Positions 45,967 to 58,900 of a stretch of DNA of 64,000 nt are shown in pieces. The notes under the pieces are model-generated. The model was not told where the DNA came from. It did no database searches and saw only the letters and a list, made by a program, of their open reading frames with translations. This DNA comes from Schizophyllum amplum (lineage: Eukaryota; Basidiomycota; Agaricomycetes; Agaricales; Schizophyllaceae): positions 1,860,001-1,924,000 of the forward strand of contig VDMD01000002.1 in the NCBI GenBank assembly GCA_007026445.1, written 5' to 3'. The translations under genes were made by a program, and so were the position numbers. How positions within the stretch are numbered: the stretch's first letter is position 1; each line of letters starts with the position of its first letter.

Positions 45967-46344
45967 CGCGCTTCCGTGAATGCAGTTAGCGTTGGGCTGT
46001 CCCCTTCTTTTGCGCAAGGTTCGTCCGTCGATACCCTGTGTGTTTTGGTAATAAAGACGGTGTCTGTATCTACCTATCAATTTTGTTGCAGTCTTGTGAT
46101 CCCTTGTAGTGTACGTTTGTGAATGCAGAAGCCGCGTCACTTGAGGCTTGAGTGCGCTCTCGTGCGAACGGATCAGGGCGCGTAGGTTCCGGGGCCGCCT
46201 CGTGCTGCGGGACGACGAACGTGCGTCGTGCGCCGATGTGACGCTGAAGACGTTTATTGAATCTAGGCGCCGCGCCCCGCTTTCCCACCTCTCCTTCCCA
46301 CCACAGCCGTCGCTCTGCGCGCTCTACCCTTGCCTCCGCCCACC

Positions 46345-46926
46345 ATGTCCACGCAGCCGCTCCTCCAGCGTACAGCTACAAAGCGCATCGCGCTCCCCGT
46401 GCGCGTCGAGCCCAAAGTCTCCTTCGCGAACGAGCGCACGTTCCTCTCGTGGCTGCACTTCACGGTCGTGCTCGGCGGTCTCGCCGTCGGGCTGCTCAAT
46501 TTTGGCGACAAGGTGCGTGCGCTACGCCTCCCGCCCTCGCCTCCGCGCTAACGCCCATGCAGATAGGAAAGATCAGCGCGGCTATGTTCTCCGTTGTCGG
46601 TGGGTGTTGGTCGTATGCCCGTTTAGGTGTCATTTTTGATAGGTGCACAGCTGTGGCGATCATGATATACGCGCTGTATACCTACCACTGGCGCGCGGCG
46701 TCTATCCGGAGAGGGGGCAAGGGCCCGTACGATGACAGACTAGGACCAGTGCGTACTCTGGTGCTGCTAATTGGAATGAGCACACTGACAATCGAGTGCA
46801 GACAGTACTGTGCATCGCACTGCTTGGTGCGTTTGTTTCCCCCCTTTTTGCATTCTGCACGCCACTGACGCTGCTGCAGTGGCGATCATCGTCAATTTCG
46901 CCCTCCGCTTTGCTGGTCCGGAATAG
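46345..46926 (+). CDS. VTC1: Vacuolar transporter chaperone subunit Vtc1 (DUF202)
   Basis: Small membrane subunit of the VTC polyphosphate polymerase complex of the vacuole. Splicing gives about 130 residues, the size of yeast Vtc1. [20 protein letters not shown] precedes helix 1 ([20 protein letters not shown]). Helix 2 spans an intron ([18 protein letters not shown]). Helix 3 ([19 protein letters not shown]) spans another and the protein ends AGPE. The conserved basic and acidic residues flanking the helices ([21 protein letters not shown]) are present. At least four introns. The 378 bp before the ATG hold no other gene. Confidence 0.93.
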
Positions 46927-47123
46927 ATGCGGCAGCCCCACCCTACCCCCGTCCTGTCCTTTCCCCCCTCGTCGCTCTGCGCTACTATGTACTGATACTC
47001 ACCCGAGTCGGGGCTCGCCCTGCCGCCATTTGTGTATGCTTCCTATCCCGATCGCGCCGCATGCGTGCTGTCGCGTAGGAAATATAATATCAGAACGGAC
47101 ACTACACACAGAACAGTCAATGA

Positions 47124-48835
47124 TCACCGCCTCTGCCGCTTCGTAGGCCGGCCCCCAGCGCCGCCCGCCGCATCGATGGAAGACGCTACAGACGCCGATC
47201 GCCGCGCCTGCTTCCTCCCCCGCCCGCTCGCCACGCTCTGCGACCGGCTGTGCCCCGCGGCGCCGCTGGCCTCCCGCTCCTCTCCGCCCCCGGCTGCACG
47301 TATCTCCAGCCGCTCCTTCACGGTGCGGATATCCTGCTCGACCTTGTCGGCCATCTTCTTCGCGTCGACGAGCACATAGATATTTTCCATGAGCTGCTCC
47401 ATCTGCGCGATGTTGCCCGCGGTGGGCATGACGAGGCGCCCGGAGGCGAGGCCGAGCTCGGCCATGATTTCCTGCACGCGCGGCGCCAAAGACGTTTTGG
47501 CGACGGGGATCTTGTATGAGCGGACGTAGGCGGCGGTGTGCGCGGCCTTAGTGGAGGGCAGGCTGGAGGAAGGCTCAGTGCGGGTGATGCAGTTAGCAGC
47601 GTCTGAGGGCAAAGTGAGTGAGTTAGTGAGGCGGAGGGAACACGGTGGTAGCATACCTGTCGGGAGCGGTTTGACCTGCCGCGGCTTGATAGGTCCGCCG
47701 AGGTTAGCCGCAGAGGGCGTGGTCGGCGTGTCGTAGTCGTTGCCTTTCTTTCGCCTCTTGGGGTCGACCGCAATGGAGGATATGTCCTGGTCCTCGATAA
47801 CGTCCGGCAGCCCACAGTCAATTCCTCCAAGCGTGCGCAACAGGTCGTCGCGCTCCTTCTTGAACTTGCGCTCGTTCTGCTCAAGACGCTTGATCTCGAT
47901 ATAGAGCGCCTCCTCCTCTTCCACGGCTTCCTTTACGCGCGAGTCAAGGATCGTGATGTATTTACGCCGCGTGTTCTCGCGCTCTGTGGAGGTTGAGAGT
48001 GGGTATAGAATCGTGTAGGATGCACATGCGTACCTTTGTCGAATTGGAAGTTGGAGAGCAGTTCCAGCTTGGCTTTCTCGTCGAGATCGAGATGGGCGTT
48101 GCGGTTGCGTATGAGCTTACGGCAGACGCTAAAGTAGCGTTCCTTGAGATCCTGCGAAAGCTCAGCGACGTATGCGAGGAAGTGGAGCAGTGAACGCACT
48201 TCGAGCGTACGCTTCTTGCCAGCTGGGGATTCATAGCGGTCATGGACGATATACCACCGCATGTCGTATTCGTTGAGCATGCTAAAAAGATAGTCTGTCT
48301 CTTCCTTTGACCATTCCTTGTCTGTTCGGGGTCATGGGAGGGAGCAGACGGTAGGAGGATCGCGACGGACCTTGCAGCCATGATGTGTACTCTTCCTCGG
48401 TGTATCGGTGTATCGGTGGTCGGGTGTTGTATTTAGCAAAGGGGTAGTCTAGAGACGGATTAGTGTCCCGTAGTGGTATGTATACGGTTCAAGGGACGCG
48501 CCTTCGTTGGGGTCTGTAGTGGCCTTCACCCAGTGTGCAAGCTCCAAACCATCCTTCCGCGCGCTGTTGTTGAATTTGCGTAGTTCCCTGCGAGCAGTAG
48601 GTATACAGATCCGACATACTTGAGCGTCGACGCACCATTTGACCTTGCTTCCCAGATTTGGTTTCTGCTTCAAGCGCGGTGGCTTGGGGACAGCAAGTGA
48701 AGGCATAGACGGGCCAATGAGGCGGTACAGTTCGCGAGGGATCCCATCTTTCTGCTTCCCCTTCTTCTGCGAGGAGGACGTTGACGGTTCTGGCAGAGAT
48801 AGCACACTGCGGACGTCCGCCGCTGAGAGCGCCAT
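47124..48835 (-). CDS. SWC4: Swc4/Eaf2/DMAP1 homologue
   Basis: Shared subunit of the NuA4 acetyltransferase and the SWR1 remodeller. The start MALSAADVRSVLSLPEP is followed by GIPRELYRLIGPSMPSLAV. The SANT/Myb-like domain is assembled across introns: NTRPPIHRYTEEEYTSWLQ, DKEWSKEETDYLFSMLNEYD, RWYIVHDRYESP and DLKERYFSVCRKLIRNR. A coiled-coil helix follows (VEEEEALYIEIKRLEQNERK), then PRVQEIMAELGLASGRLVMP and a basic tail ending GRPTKRQRR. Order and motifs match DMAP1/Swc4. About five introns; roughly 480 residues. It diverges from the AAA gene with 129 bp between starts and converges with VTC1, leaving 197 bp between stops. Confidence 0.93.
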
Positions 48836-48964
48836 GGTGGAAGGAACAGAGAAGTGGGGAATGAGACTCGGATCGCCCGGCCCGGCACTTTGCTGCCGCG
48901 CACGATCTAATCTTATCGGAGTGGGGTGGCCAGCACAGCCAGGCCGCACCTGTCTCCTGCAACC
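48836..48964. promoter_or_regulatory. Divergent promoter, SWC4 / AAA ATPase
   Basis: 129 bp between two start codons, no TATA box. GGCCAGCACAGCCAGGCC (48927-48944) contains an imperfect palindrome. Confidence 0.5.
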
Positions 48965-51194
48965 ATGTCTTTCTCACCTTCAGATCTGGGCGACGACTTT
49001 GTGGACGCCTGGTCGGACAGCGAGCATGGCCCCCACAGTCCTGTTGGTCCGACGACCGCCAGCCCCGGTCCCGCGCAGTCGGGCGCATTTGCGGGCTGGC
49101 TCGACAAGTCGTCCGGCAAGAACAGCAATCCGCCCATCTATATGTACGTCCCCAATTACCATTAGGGGCTTGCTCCTAAATCCCAGCTTTAGGACGGACA
49201 TACTGCGTAAGGCGTACCCGAACCACTCCATCGTCCTCAGCTCGGACGGCATGCTCAACCTCACTCGCTTTCCGCACGCGGTCGCCGTCCCCATGCCCAC
49301 CGACCCGCTCATCACCCAGCTCCAGTACGTCCCCCTCGCCCGGAGCGCAGGCCCTGAGCCGGGCGCCATCGTCGACAAGGTCGAGTACGGCGCCTTCCGG
49401 CTCGCCTGGCAAACGTACGACTTCATCGTCTATGTGATGAGCTACCCCTTTGGGTTCGGCGTCCGCACGACGACTGCTGTGCTGCACGAGGGCACAGAGA
49501 CGCCCTCGCGGGACCTCATACGTGCTGCGGGCCTCTGGGCCTATGAGGCACACGAGGAGATCTGGGTGTTCGACAGCGGGTTCTGGAGCAAGAACGCGCG
49601 GCTGTACAGCGAGGTTCAGAAAGCCAACTGGAAGGACGTCATCCTCAAGGACGAGTTCAAGAAGATGATAAAGAAGGATGTATACGGGTTTTTCGACTCG
49701 GAGGCCATATACAAGGAGCTGGCCATTCCTTGGAAGGTATGCAATCTGCTTGATGTATGACGGAGACACGTTGCTCACGAATGTACAGCGCGGCATCGTC
49801 ATGTATGGGCCACCGGGTAACGGCAAGACAATCAGTCTGAAGGCCATCATGAAAGAGTGCGGCGACAAGGGCTTCCTGCCTCTCTACGTCCGTTCCTTCC
49901 GGAGTGAGTCCATCACAACTACCGCCATTCGACTTGGTACTCACGAGCACGCTCCCAGGCTACAAGGGCGAAGAGGGCGCCATGACCGATGTCTTCGACA
50001 AGGCCCGCCAGCTCGCGCCATGTGTAGTTATCCTCGAGGACCTAGACAGCTTGGTCAACGATTCCAATCGCTCGTTCTTCCTCAACCAACTTGACGGCCT
50101 TGAGAGCAACGATGGCATGCTCATCATCGGCACCACGAACCACCTCGACAAGATTGATTCCAGCTTGACCAACCGGCCGTCCCGCTTTGATAGGAAGTTG
50201 TGAGTACCACCCACCTTTCCATTATATATGGGACGCTACTTACGCGAAACCACAGTCTCTTCGACGACCCCGATGCCGACGAGCGCTTCCTTTACTGCCA
50301 GTACTGGCAGCGCAAGCTCGAAAGCAACAAGCGCCTTGACTTCCCGGACAGCCTCGCCAAGGACATCGCCGAGCGAACGTCCAAGTTCAGCTTCGCGTAT
50401 CTCAAGGAGGTCTTGTACGCAGGTCCCATACTCACTTTAGACCTCACCCGCTCACCTCCCCCAGCGTCTCCTCCCTGGTCGTCCTCGCCGGCTGGGAAGG
50501 CGATGACCGGCCCACATTCGAGCACGTCGTCAAGGACCAGATTGCCGCCCTACGCAAGGAGCTCGACAAGTCGCACTTCGCCGGCCACTCCGCCACCGCC
50601 GGTGGCTCCAGCAACAGCCGTTCCATCACCTCCGCATCCAGCGCCAGCGGCGACGCCAATGACATCCGCGCCCTCTTCGACGCGCTCTGTGAGTCCATGC
50701 CCGTCACCGATAACCTCCCGCGCCGGCTCTTTGATGCGCATACCGCTGCGAGGCAGACGGCAAACGAGCAGGGCAATGAACTGCCTAGCGACGGCCGCGA
50801 CGTCCGCGCGCTGCTCGACCGGTTGGCCGAGCGCTCCGAGAACCGGCGCCCGCTCGAGGCGCGCGACATCTTCGGCGAGCTGCGCACGCTCTTCGAGGAG
50901 GCCGCGATTGTGGGTCGAAGGAATGCGGACAGGATCTTCGTCACGGAGGAGGTTACCGGCCCTGGTGCTCAGCCGGTCAATGGCTCCGATGCTCAACCAG
51001 GCAACGGTCCTGAGCCGTTACGGCTTAGCCAGCTGTTTGGCGGCTCTGGTACCCAGCCAATCACCGGCCCTGCTCACTCGTCCTATGCTCCGGCGTACCT
51101 TCATCCCAATGACTTCGGCACTCAGGCGACCGCCGTACCAGGCGCCTGGGATAGTCGCTCGTCGTCGGACACGTCACTCAACAAGCGGGACTGA
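48965..51194 (+). CDS. AAA-type ATPase of unassigned subfamily
   Basis: Single AAA domain in the middle of a roughly 650-residue protein. Walker A is MYGPPGNGKTISLKAI, Walker B VVILEDLDSLVND, sensor-1 IIGTTNHLDKID, and the arginine finger lies in NRPSRFDRK. An N-terminal region of about 270 residues (IVLSSDGMLNLTRFPHAVAV, FWSKNARLYSEVQKANWKDV) ends KELAIPWKRG, the usual linker. The C-terminal 220 residues are Ser/Pro/Gly-rich with short repeats (QPVNGSDAQPGNGPE) and a helical block (RDVRALLDRLAERSENRRPL). The loop does not look like Bcs1, and there is no obvious mitochondrial presequence. Such proteins are common in basidiomycetes with unknown targets. About six introns. Confidence 0.82.
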
Positions 51195-51680
51195 ACGTTA
51201 GCCATATGCAACCCTGTACTATACCTGTAACTTGATATCTGCTTCGAATCTTATTGACATTTGGACCCATTCTTCATTGCTCCCTTGACCATGCCGCTCT
51301 GATGTACACAATCACTTTTCGAATGCATTGGCGCGAGCCTCAAACTACTTTCTTCGTTCTTCCTCGACCAGCCACAACCTCAAAGCAGCCCTATGTACAA
51401 GGTTGGCAAGAATGTCATTGCCCACTATGCGAGATTACTGGTAAAACGACGCAACATCAGAAGAAGCCATCGCCCCAGAGAAAGGGCACAACGTCGAGGA
51501 CGGTACACAGACTCGAGGATGATATCCACAAACCATTTTCCTTAAAAGTCGTAATAAAAGCGTGACAGCTAAACTAACAAGCACAAGTAGAGGTATGAAG
51601 CAATAGCGACGGGGAGGGAAGGACTACTCGTAAGCCAAAAGGAAGCAAAAATTCGACAATGAACGCGAAGATGAAATCCC
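51195..51680. other. Convergent 3' flanks, no gene seen
   Basis: 486 bp between the AAA gene and alpha-tubulin stops. Nothing recognised on either strand. Confidence 0.55.
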
Positions 51681-53491
51681 TTAGTACTCGCCCTCCTCCT
51701 CGGCGTCGGCGGAGTCGGTACCGACCTCCTCGTAGTCCTTCTCGAGGGCGGCAAGGTCCTCGCGGGCCTCGGAGAATTCACCCTGAAGTGATGCTCAGCG
51801 TCAGGCGCAAGTAGAAGACTAAATAATGACATACCTCCTCCATACCCTCACCGACGTACCAGTGCACGAAAGCACGCTTGGAGTACATGAGGTCGAACTT
51901 GTAGTCGAGGCGGTTCCAAGCAGCGGCAATGGCGGTCGTGCTGAAAGCCGGCTTAGTATCACGATGAGACAAGAGCAGTTATGACTCACTTGGAGAGCAT
52001 GCACAGGCTGCGGGGAACCTTGGCGAGGTCACCGCCGGGCACGGTGGCAGGTGCCTCGTTGCAGACACCGAGCTACAGGAGATTTTCATTAGATGAAACT
52101 CAATATATGCGCGCATATATGCGTACCTTGAAGCCAGTAGGGCACCAGTCGACGAACTGGATGGTGCGCTTGGTCTTGATGCTGGCAACAGCAGCCTGGG
52201 TATCCTTGGGCACAACATCACCGCGGTAGAGCAAGCAGCAAGCCACTATGGAACAGTCAGCACCAGAGTGAGGCGGTCATGTTTTACTGACTGTATTTGC
52301 CCTCCTTCGGGTCGCACTTGACCATCTGGTTGCCGCTCTCGAAGCAAGAGAAGGTCATCTCCGCGACGGAGTTCTGCTCGTGCTGCGCCTTGGCGGCAGA
52401 GAGCAGAGGCGCGTAGGAGGCCAGAGGGAAGTGAATACGCGGGAACCTAAAGCGAATCAGGACATATCCATGAGTCAAAAAGACCCGAGCTCACGGCACC
52501 AAGTTGGTCTGGAACTCGTTAAGGTCGACGTTGAGGGACCCGTCGAAACGAAGCGAGGCCGTGATGGAAGAGACGACTTGGGCGATCAGGCGGTTCAGGT
52601 TCGTGAAGCTGGGCTGCGCGACACCGAGGTTCTTCTTGCAGATGTCGTAGATGGCCTCGTTGTCGACCTACAAAGATGTCAGCGAAACCTTGCTTGATTA
52701 CGTATGCAGCCACTGACCATGAAAGAACAGTCGGAGTGCTCCAGGGTGGTGTGCGTGGTCAGCACCGAGTTGTAGGGCTCAACGACGGAGCTGGACAGCT
52801 GCGGGGCCGGGTACACGCAGAACTCGAGCTTGGACTTCTTGCCGTAGTCCGTGGAAAGACGCTCGAGGAGGAGCGCACCGAAACCAGAGCCGGTTCCACC
52901 ACCGAAGGAGTGGAAGACGAAGAAGCCCTGGAGACCAGAGCAGTTGTCCGCCAGGCGGCGGAGCTTGTCCATGACCGGGTCGATGAGCTCCTTGCCGACG
53001 GTGTAGTGGCCACGCGCGTCTGACGGAAGAAAAAAGGCGCGTCAGCCGATGATTATCGAACGTGGCAACGCGCACGCACAGTTGTTGGCAGCGTCCTCCT
53101 TGCCGGTGATCATCGTCTCGGGGTGGAAGAGCGACCTGTACGGGCCGGTCTTCACCGCGTCGATGGCACCAGGCTCGAGATCGACGTAGAGCGATCTCGG
53201 GACGTGCTTCCCATTGCCCGTCTCGGAGAAGAAAGTGGAGAAACCAGAGTCATGCTTGGAAGGCGAGTCGTCCATGAGACGACCGTCAGGCTGGGGCAAC
53301 TGTGAGCGAGAAAAACGCGAAAATCGCGGGCGATACGCACGCTCAGCCCGTGTTCGAGCGTGTAGAGCTCCCCTGATAAAGGCGTCAATATCTGCTCGCT
53401 GGACGCGACGACGCGCTCGCCGTTACTCACAGCAGGCATTTCCGATCTGGACACCGGCCTGACCGACGTGGACTGAGATAACTTCGCGCAT
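51681..53491 (-). CDS. Alpha-tubulin, tandem copy 1
   Basis: Structural subunit of microtubules. Starts [20 protein letters not shown]; the GTP loop is [40 protein letters not shown] carries the catalytic Glu of alpha-tubulin that acts on the partner's GTP. The end is [11 protein letters not shown], with the genetically encoded C-terminal Tyr. The luminal loop reads [17 protein letters not shown], so a Lys lies near the position of mammalian K40 but the alignment is uncertain. About nine introns. Roughly 448 residues as expected. It differs clearly from copy 2, for example [19 protein letters not shown] here. Confidence 0.95.
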
Positions 53492-53834
53492 GGTTCGTGA
53501 CAAAAGCTGGAACTGAACGGTCGATGGTCAACCCGACGTGTGGTCAGAGGGCAAAAATCCCACCCGGCATTTGCCTTTCCCACCGCGTTACCGTCACGTC
53601 ACACAACGCGTAGACTCACATGGACAAACAACGACACGCCGAGTCCCGGCGCGCTTTCCGTTCGACTCGCTTGAAGTTGTGAACATTTGAAGGTTCGAAG
53701 AAGACAGTGCGTGAATTTTCGAGAAGTACGCGTAACAGTCGTGAAACTATGCAAAATTAAAGTAGAATGATGCTGTACAGATGAATGGAGAATCCTTCAA
53801 AGCAGGAAACGAGAGCGACGAAAGCGTGGTATAT

Positions 53835-55567
53835 CTAGTACTCCACCTCCTCCTCTACGTCGGCCGAGTCCATGCCGACCTCCTCGTAGTCCTTCTCGAG
53901 CGCCGCGAGATCCTCACGCGCCTCCGAGAACTCGCCCTCCTCCATACCCTCGCCCACGTACCAGTGCACGAACGCACGCTTCGAGTACAGCAAGTCGAAC
54001 TTGTGGTCGAGGCGGCTCCATGCGCTGGAGATGGCAGTCGTGTTAGACAACATGCACATGCTGCGCTTGACCTTCGCCAGGTCGCCCCCCGGGACGTGCG
54101 CAGGAGGCTCGTTGCAGATGCCAAGCTTGAAGCCCGTCGGGCACCAGTCGACGAACTGGATCGTGCGCTTCGTCTTAATCAACGCAACGGCAGCGTTCGT
54201 GTCTTTCGGCACGACATCGCCACGGTAGAGAAGTGCACAGGCCACTGGAATAAATGTAAATATTTGCGCAGTCGTCAAATTTCGTCAGTACGTACTGTAT
54301 TTGCCATCCCGAGGATCACACTTGACCATCTGATTACCCGGCTCGAAGCATGAGTAAGTCATCTCAGACACCGAGTTGCTCTCATGGCCAGCCTTGTCAG
54401 CCGAGACAATGGGAGCAAGGGTAGCGAGGGGGAAGTGGATACGCGGGAAGCTGCACAACAGATTAGCGTCGACCTACGCGCATATATGGACCACTTACGG
54501 GACCAAGTTCGTCTGGAACTCGTTCAAATCGACATTGAGGGAGCCGTCAAAGCGCAAGGAGGCCGTGATGGAAGACACGACCTGCGCAATGAGGCGGTTG
54601 AGGTTCGTCAGCCCCGGCTGCGTAATCCCGAGGTTCTTCTTGCAAATATCGTAAATCGCCTCGTTGTCGACCTACAATCAACATTAGCACATGTACGGCG
54701 CGAAGAACGCGTCACGCACCATGAAGGAGCAGTCCGAGTGCTCGAGCGTGGTGTGGGTCGTCAGAACCGAGTTGTACGGCTCGACGACGGAGCTGGCGAG
54801 CGTCGGCGCTGGATACACGCTGAACTCAAGCTTGGACTTCTTGCCATAGTCCGTCGAAAGGCGCTCGAGGATGAGCGCACCGAAGCCGGAGCCCGTGCCG
54901 CCACCAAAGGAATGGAAGACAAAGAAGCCCTGGAGCCCATTGCAGTTGTCCACGAGGCGGCGGACCTTGTCCATCACGATGTCTATCTGCTCCTTGCCGA
55001 TCGTGTAGTGCCCACGGGCGTCTGCGAAGTGCGTGTCAACGGGTAGTTGCGCGATGGTATACCGAGTACGCACAGTTGCTTGCCGCGTCCTCCTTGCCGG
55101 TGACCATGGTCTCGGGATGGAAGAGGCTGCGGTAGGGCCCGTTGCGGACTTCGTCGATGACGTTGGGCTCGAGGTCAACGTAGAGCGAGCGCGGCACATA
55201 CTTCCCTGAGGACGTCTCGGAGAAGAATGTGCTGAACCCATCATCGTGCTTGGATGGCGAGCTGTCCGCCAGACGACCGTCAGGCTGTATGATCGTTAGT
55301 GTTTTGTTGATCGGCGCGAAATACTGTCAGGACGCACGCTGAGACCATGCTCAATGGTGTACAACTCCCCTGAAAGGCGGGATCAGCACGCACGTTCGGG
55401 TGAAATTCCTATGCAAGAAAACACGCATATTCGGGATGAAAGCACGCGTCTGGGGACGATGGTCGACGGACAATCGCCCATATGATGGTCTGGAGCGCTA
55501 CTCACAGCAGGCATTGCCGATCTGGACACCAGCCTGACCGACGTGGACGGACACGACCTCGCGCATT
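53835..55567 (-). CDS. Alpha-tubulin, tandem copy 2
   Basis: Second alpha-tubulin, same strand, 343 bp upstream of copy 1. The GTP loop is [59 protein letters not shown] and [20 protein letters not shown] differ from copy 1. The tail is [12 protein letters not shown]. Many introns share positions with copy 1, for example after the CCE of exon 1, before the Asn-Tyr-Ala-Arg block and before VDNEAIYD, showing descent from one gene. Divergence is well beyond a recent duplication. A TATA box lies about 145 bp upstream, whereas none was seen before copy 1, so expression may differ. Confidence 0.95.
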
Positions 55568-55707
55568 CTCGTAAATTATAACTGTCGCAGCACAGTCAGC
55601 GAGAGCTAGACAAGGCGAGCAAAGAGCCGCGCTCACGCGTGTAAGAAAGGGTAGGATAATCTCCAGTGATGAGACGAGACAACCCGTATGTTGTCGGCTA
55701 GCGCGTC

Positions 55708-55715
55708 ATTTTATA
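55708..55715 (-). promoter_or_regulatory. TATA box of alpha-tubulin copy 2
   Basis: TATAAAAT on the minus strand, about 145 bp before the start codon at 55567. The 336 bp between this gene and the hydrolase stop at 55904 hold nothing else recognised. Confidence 0.5.
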
Positions 55716-55903
55716 CACTTTGCCACGTGCATTACGCGCGCTAACGCGCAGTCCTGAAGCTTGAAGGCCCCTAGATGCAAAGCGTCGTCGGCGCAGGCAA
55801 TAACATAGATAATAGCGGGGTAACAGTAGGATAAATGTATGGTATACGGTGTAGTTCCGAGCAGCTAGTTCGAGAAGTAGTCTGTGGTATGCGCGGTACT
55901 GTC

Positions 55904-58900
55904 CTACTCGAGCTTTCGCTCTTCCTCTGCCTCCTCGCCCAACCGCGGAGGCGTCGGCAAAGCCGAAGGCGTGCTATCGCTGATCTTTCCCTTTGTATGC
56001 TTGAGAGCCGCAGACGCCGTCCGGTGGCCATCCAGAGCCTTCTTCCGGCTCTTGCGCATGAAGTAGCTGAGGAGCGTGTCCCAGATGCGCAGGCCGTGCA
56101 TGCCGGGCACGATGTGCGACCGCGTCTGCTGTTCCGAGACAGACTGCCGAGGCGGGCGCAGCGGGTCGTCGTGCGGGTCGAAGGCGGCGCGGATGACATG
56201 CATCGTCTTCATGCGCGGGATGGTCGTGTGCGTCTGTGGCGCTGTGTGGTAGATCGACTTCCTCAGCAGTGCCAATGCCTCAAACTGGACATCGTCAGTA
56301 TCGTCAGACGAGGGAAGGATCAGGCTCACGTTGTCTCTACGTCCGGCAATCGCACTAGGCGGCGGATTTTCCTCCTCGAGATCCAAAGGACCCCACCTGC
56401 GGTCCTCTTGAATGATCCCATCCGTCGTCCGGACCGACATGCGGGATGCTGTCGAAACCTGCCTTACATGCGAGGGTCTGCCATTCGCCTGAAATTGCAA
56501 GCCCTGGTCTTTAGCCTGCTGGATGAGCTCCGCCGCCCTCACTTCCAAGTTCCTGCGTTTCCTGATGACTTTGGCGGCTGTCTTGCGATACCTCTTGTCC
56601 CATATCTCCTGACCTTCGTGCCAACGAACTGCGGGCTCTTCCCTGATCATGCCAATCTCGTGTGGCTTGAGCTGGAGCGCGGGTATGTCCTCTTCGGGCT
56701 CCATTGCTCTGGTGAATCCCTTGACGTCTACGCGCTCGCGGATCATGAGCGCGTTGCCGATATCCTAGGTAGCATAAGCCATGTGCATCAGACCGAACTG
56801 CGGGTAAACAGACCTCGGTCATGCTCTCCACTCGGCTGAGATTGTCGTCCTCTGGCGTCGGCATGGTCTCCAATGTACGGTCCTTCATTTCTCTCGCCAC
56901 TTCAGCCTCGTTCTCCTTGTACAGAACAGTACTTGTGTTGTCCTGTTGGGCCGACTTCGTCGGGACAAGGAGAGGCTTCTTCTTGAGCGGCGGAAGAGAA
57001 TCTTCGTCGGAAGAGCTACCGCTCGAGATGTCCGTGACCGGGCGGTGAAGTTCAGGGAAAGGGTTGACATCCAGATGGGCGGCGTCGTTGTCCGTGACGT
57101 GCTTCACGAACTCCGCAATAGAGCGATACGCGTATTTGGCCTAGAAAAGCACATGAGCCGCTGAAGTATTCGAGAAACGCATAGCTCACGCTATTCGTAA
57201 AGCTGAAGACCGTGAGGACGTGGCACATCCCTGCCAGCGGACGTAAATTAAGTATATGTGGCACCGTATAAAAATATTGTCGTACCGTCGAAAACCTGTA
57301 GATGAACCTGAGGGACGAAAGAAATGATCAGCCGAGGTGTTGCGGAAAAGAGCGACCAGTACCTTCGTGGGCGTCTTGAACTTCTCTGCATTCTGCTTTT
57401 GCCGCCAGCCTTCTCGCAGCACCCCAGCTCGAGCAGGGTATCGCTCAGGATGGGCCGCTTTGTGAGCTAGGTACACTATTTCATCTCGCAGCACCTCTCC
57501 GTCGCCTGCAATGATGTACAAAGGCGGTAGATTTCCCAGCGACCCTTGCAGGACGGGAGAAAGAAGCGGGTGTGACAGTTGCCTGAGAAGTGTCAGAGCG
57601 AGATATAAGGGGTCCATCAGCGAAACTCACTCATTCGTCCCATACTGCTGAATTTGCGAGTACAACTCCAATGGCACCGACTGGGGATCTCGCATAAGAA
57701 CCTTCGGTGGTTTGGGCTCCCACGTCTCGTCTGCAAGCTCCTCCTTGTCCTCAAATTCGTTCGCCCCAGAGTCCCGTCTCGACGGCGCCCCCGTCTTTGT
57801 CCCGTCGCTGGACGAAGGACTGTCGAGCATCTCTTGCTGACTCCTCCCAATCGTTTCGTGCTTGTTATGCGCGTCGCTTTCCTTCTCATCGTGAGCCTCC
57901 TTCCTGCCGTCGCCTTCCTTTTCACCGTCGCCTTCGCTCTTCTTGAAGTTGGCTGCGTTCTCGCCGAAGTGCTTGAGGTCGTCCTTCGAAGGAACAAGCT
58001 TCCCCGCGTGACCTGGCTTCGGCGGAGGATCGTGCGCAGCCCTGCGAACTCTGCCCTCCGGTGGAGGTATCGGATCAATCGGCCACACGGGCGATGGCTT
58101 TGCGAGGAAGCCGTGGGGAGGTATTATATCCTACGACCATATAGTCAGAGCTTGCGATGCGTTTACGGTTCACAATCACAAACCGTCGGAGTGTTGGTCA
58201 TGACACTCGGAAAACTATGGGTGAGGTCGACCCAGGGACTGATGAGGACGGCACCGGCCGGCATGGGCAGTCCAAGGTCTCGTAGGATGGTCATGACGGT
58301 GAGAGACAAGCCGCCGCCTGAGCCACATTAGTTGAGGCTTTGAGAGTGGTTTGAGGACGCACCAGCAGAGTCACCGGCGAAAACAATTTTGTGCGCCGGG
58401 ACAGGCTTGTGAGGCGCGTTCGGGGGAGGAGTAATGAGATAGAGGTCTGTAGAGCACGTCAGTCACTGCCGTCCCTGGAGACCGAATTCTGCATACATGC
58501 GGCTAGAACGTCGTGGACTGGGCAAGGCCACGGATACTGCGGGGCTTTCCTGCATTGCTACATTAGTTGAGTTCGAGGAAGTTGAGTGTGCATTACCTAT
58601 AGTTTACTGCGAAAGCTCTGCCCTTGAATTTGCGAGCTGCCCCAGGGTCAATAAGAGGTCGCACATTCGAAACTAGTTCATTACCGTATCGTATGATCTG
58701 GTATCGGTGGGTGTCTGGGAGTCGAAAGTCAATGGGCGGCTGCGTGTGAAAGGCCGATTCGACACACTGATAGAGCCCCAGAAATAACCGCCTATATAGT
58801 TTGTAAGCGCGAATAGAGCCGAGCGATTGTAAGAATGACTGACCGCCGTGGACGTAGAGCTAGCAAGAAAGAGCATGTGTTCAGCCCAGCGCGTCATGAA

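Noticed and set aside
45529..46140. 203-codon minus-strand open frame
   Set aside because: Antisense of the Pro/Gly-rich U1-C tail; the repeats there keep all frames open.
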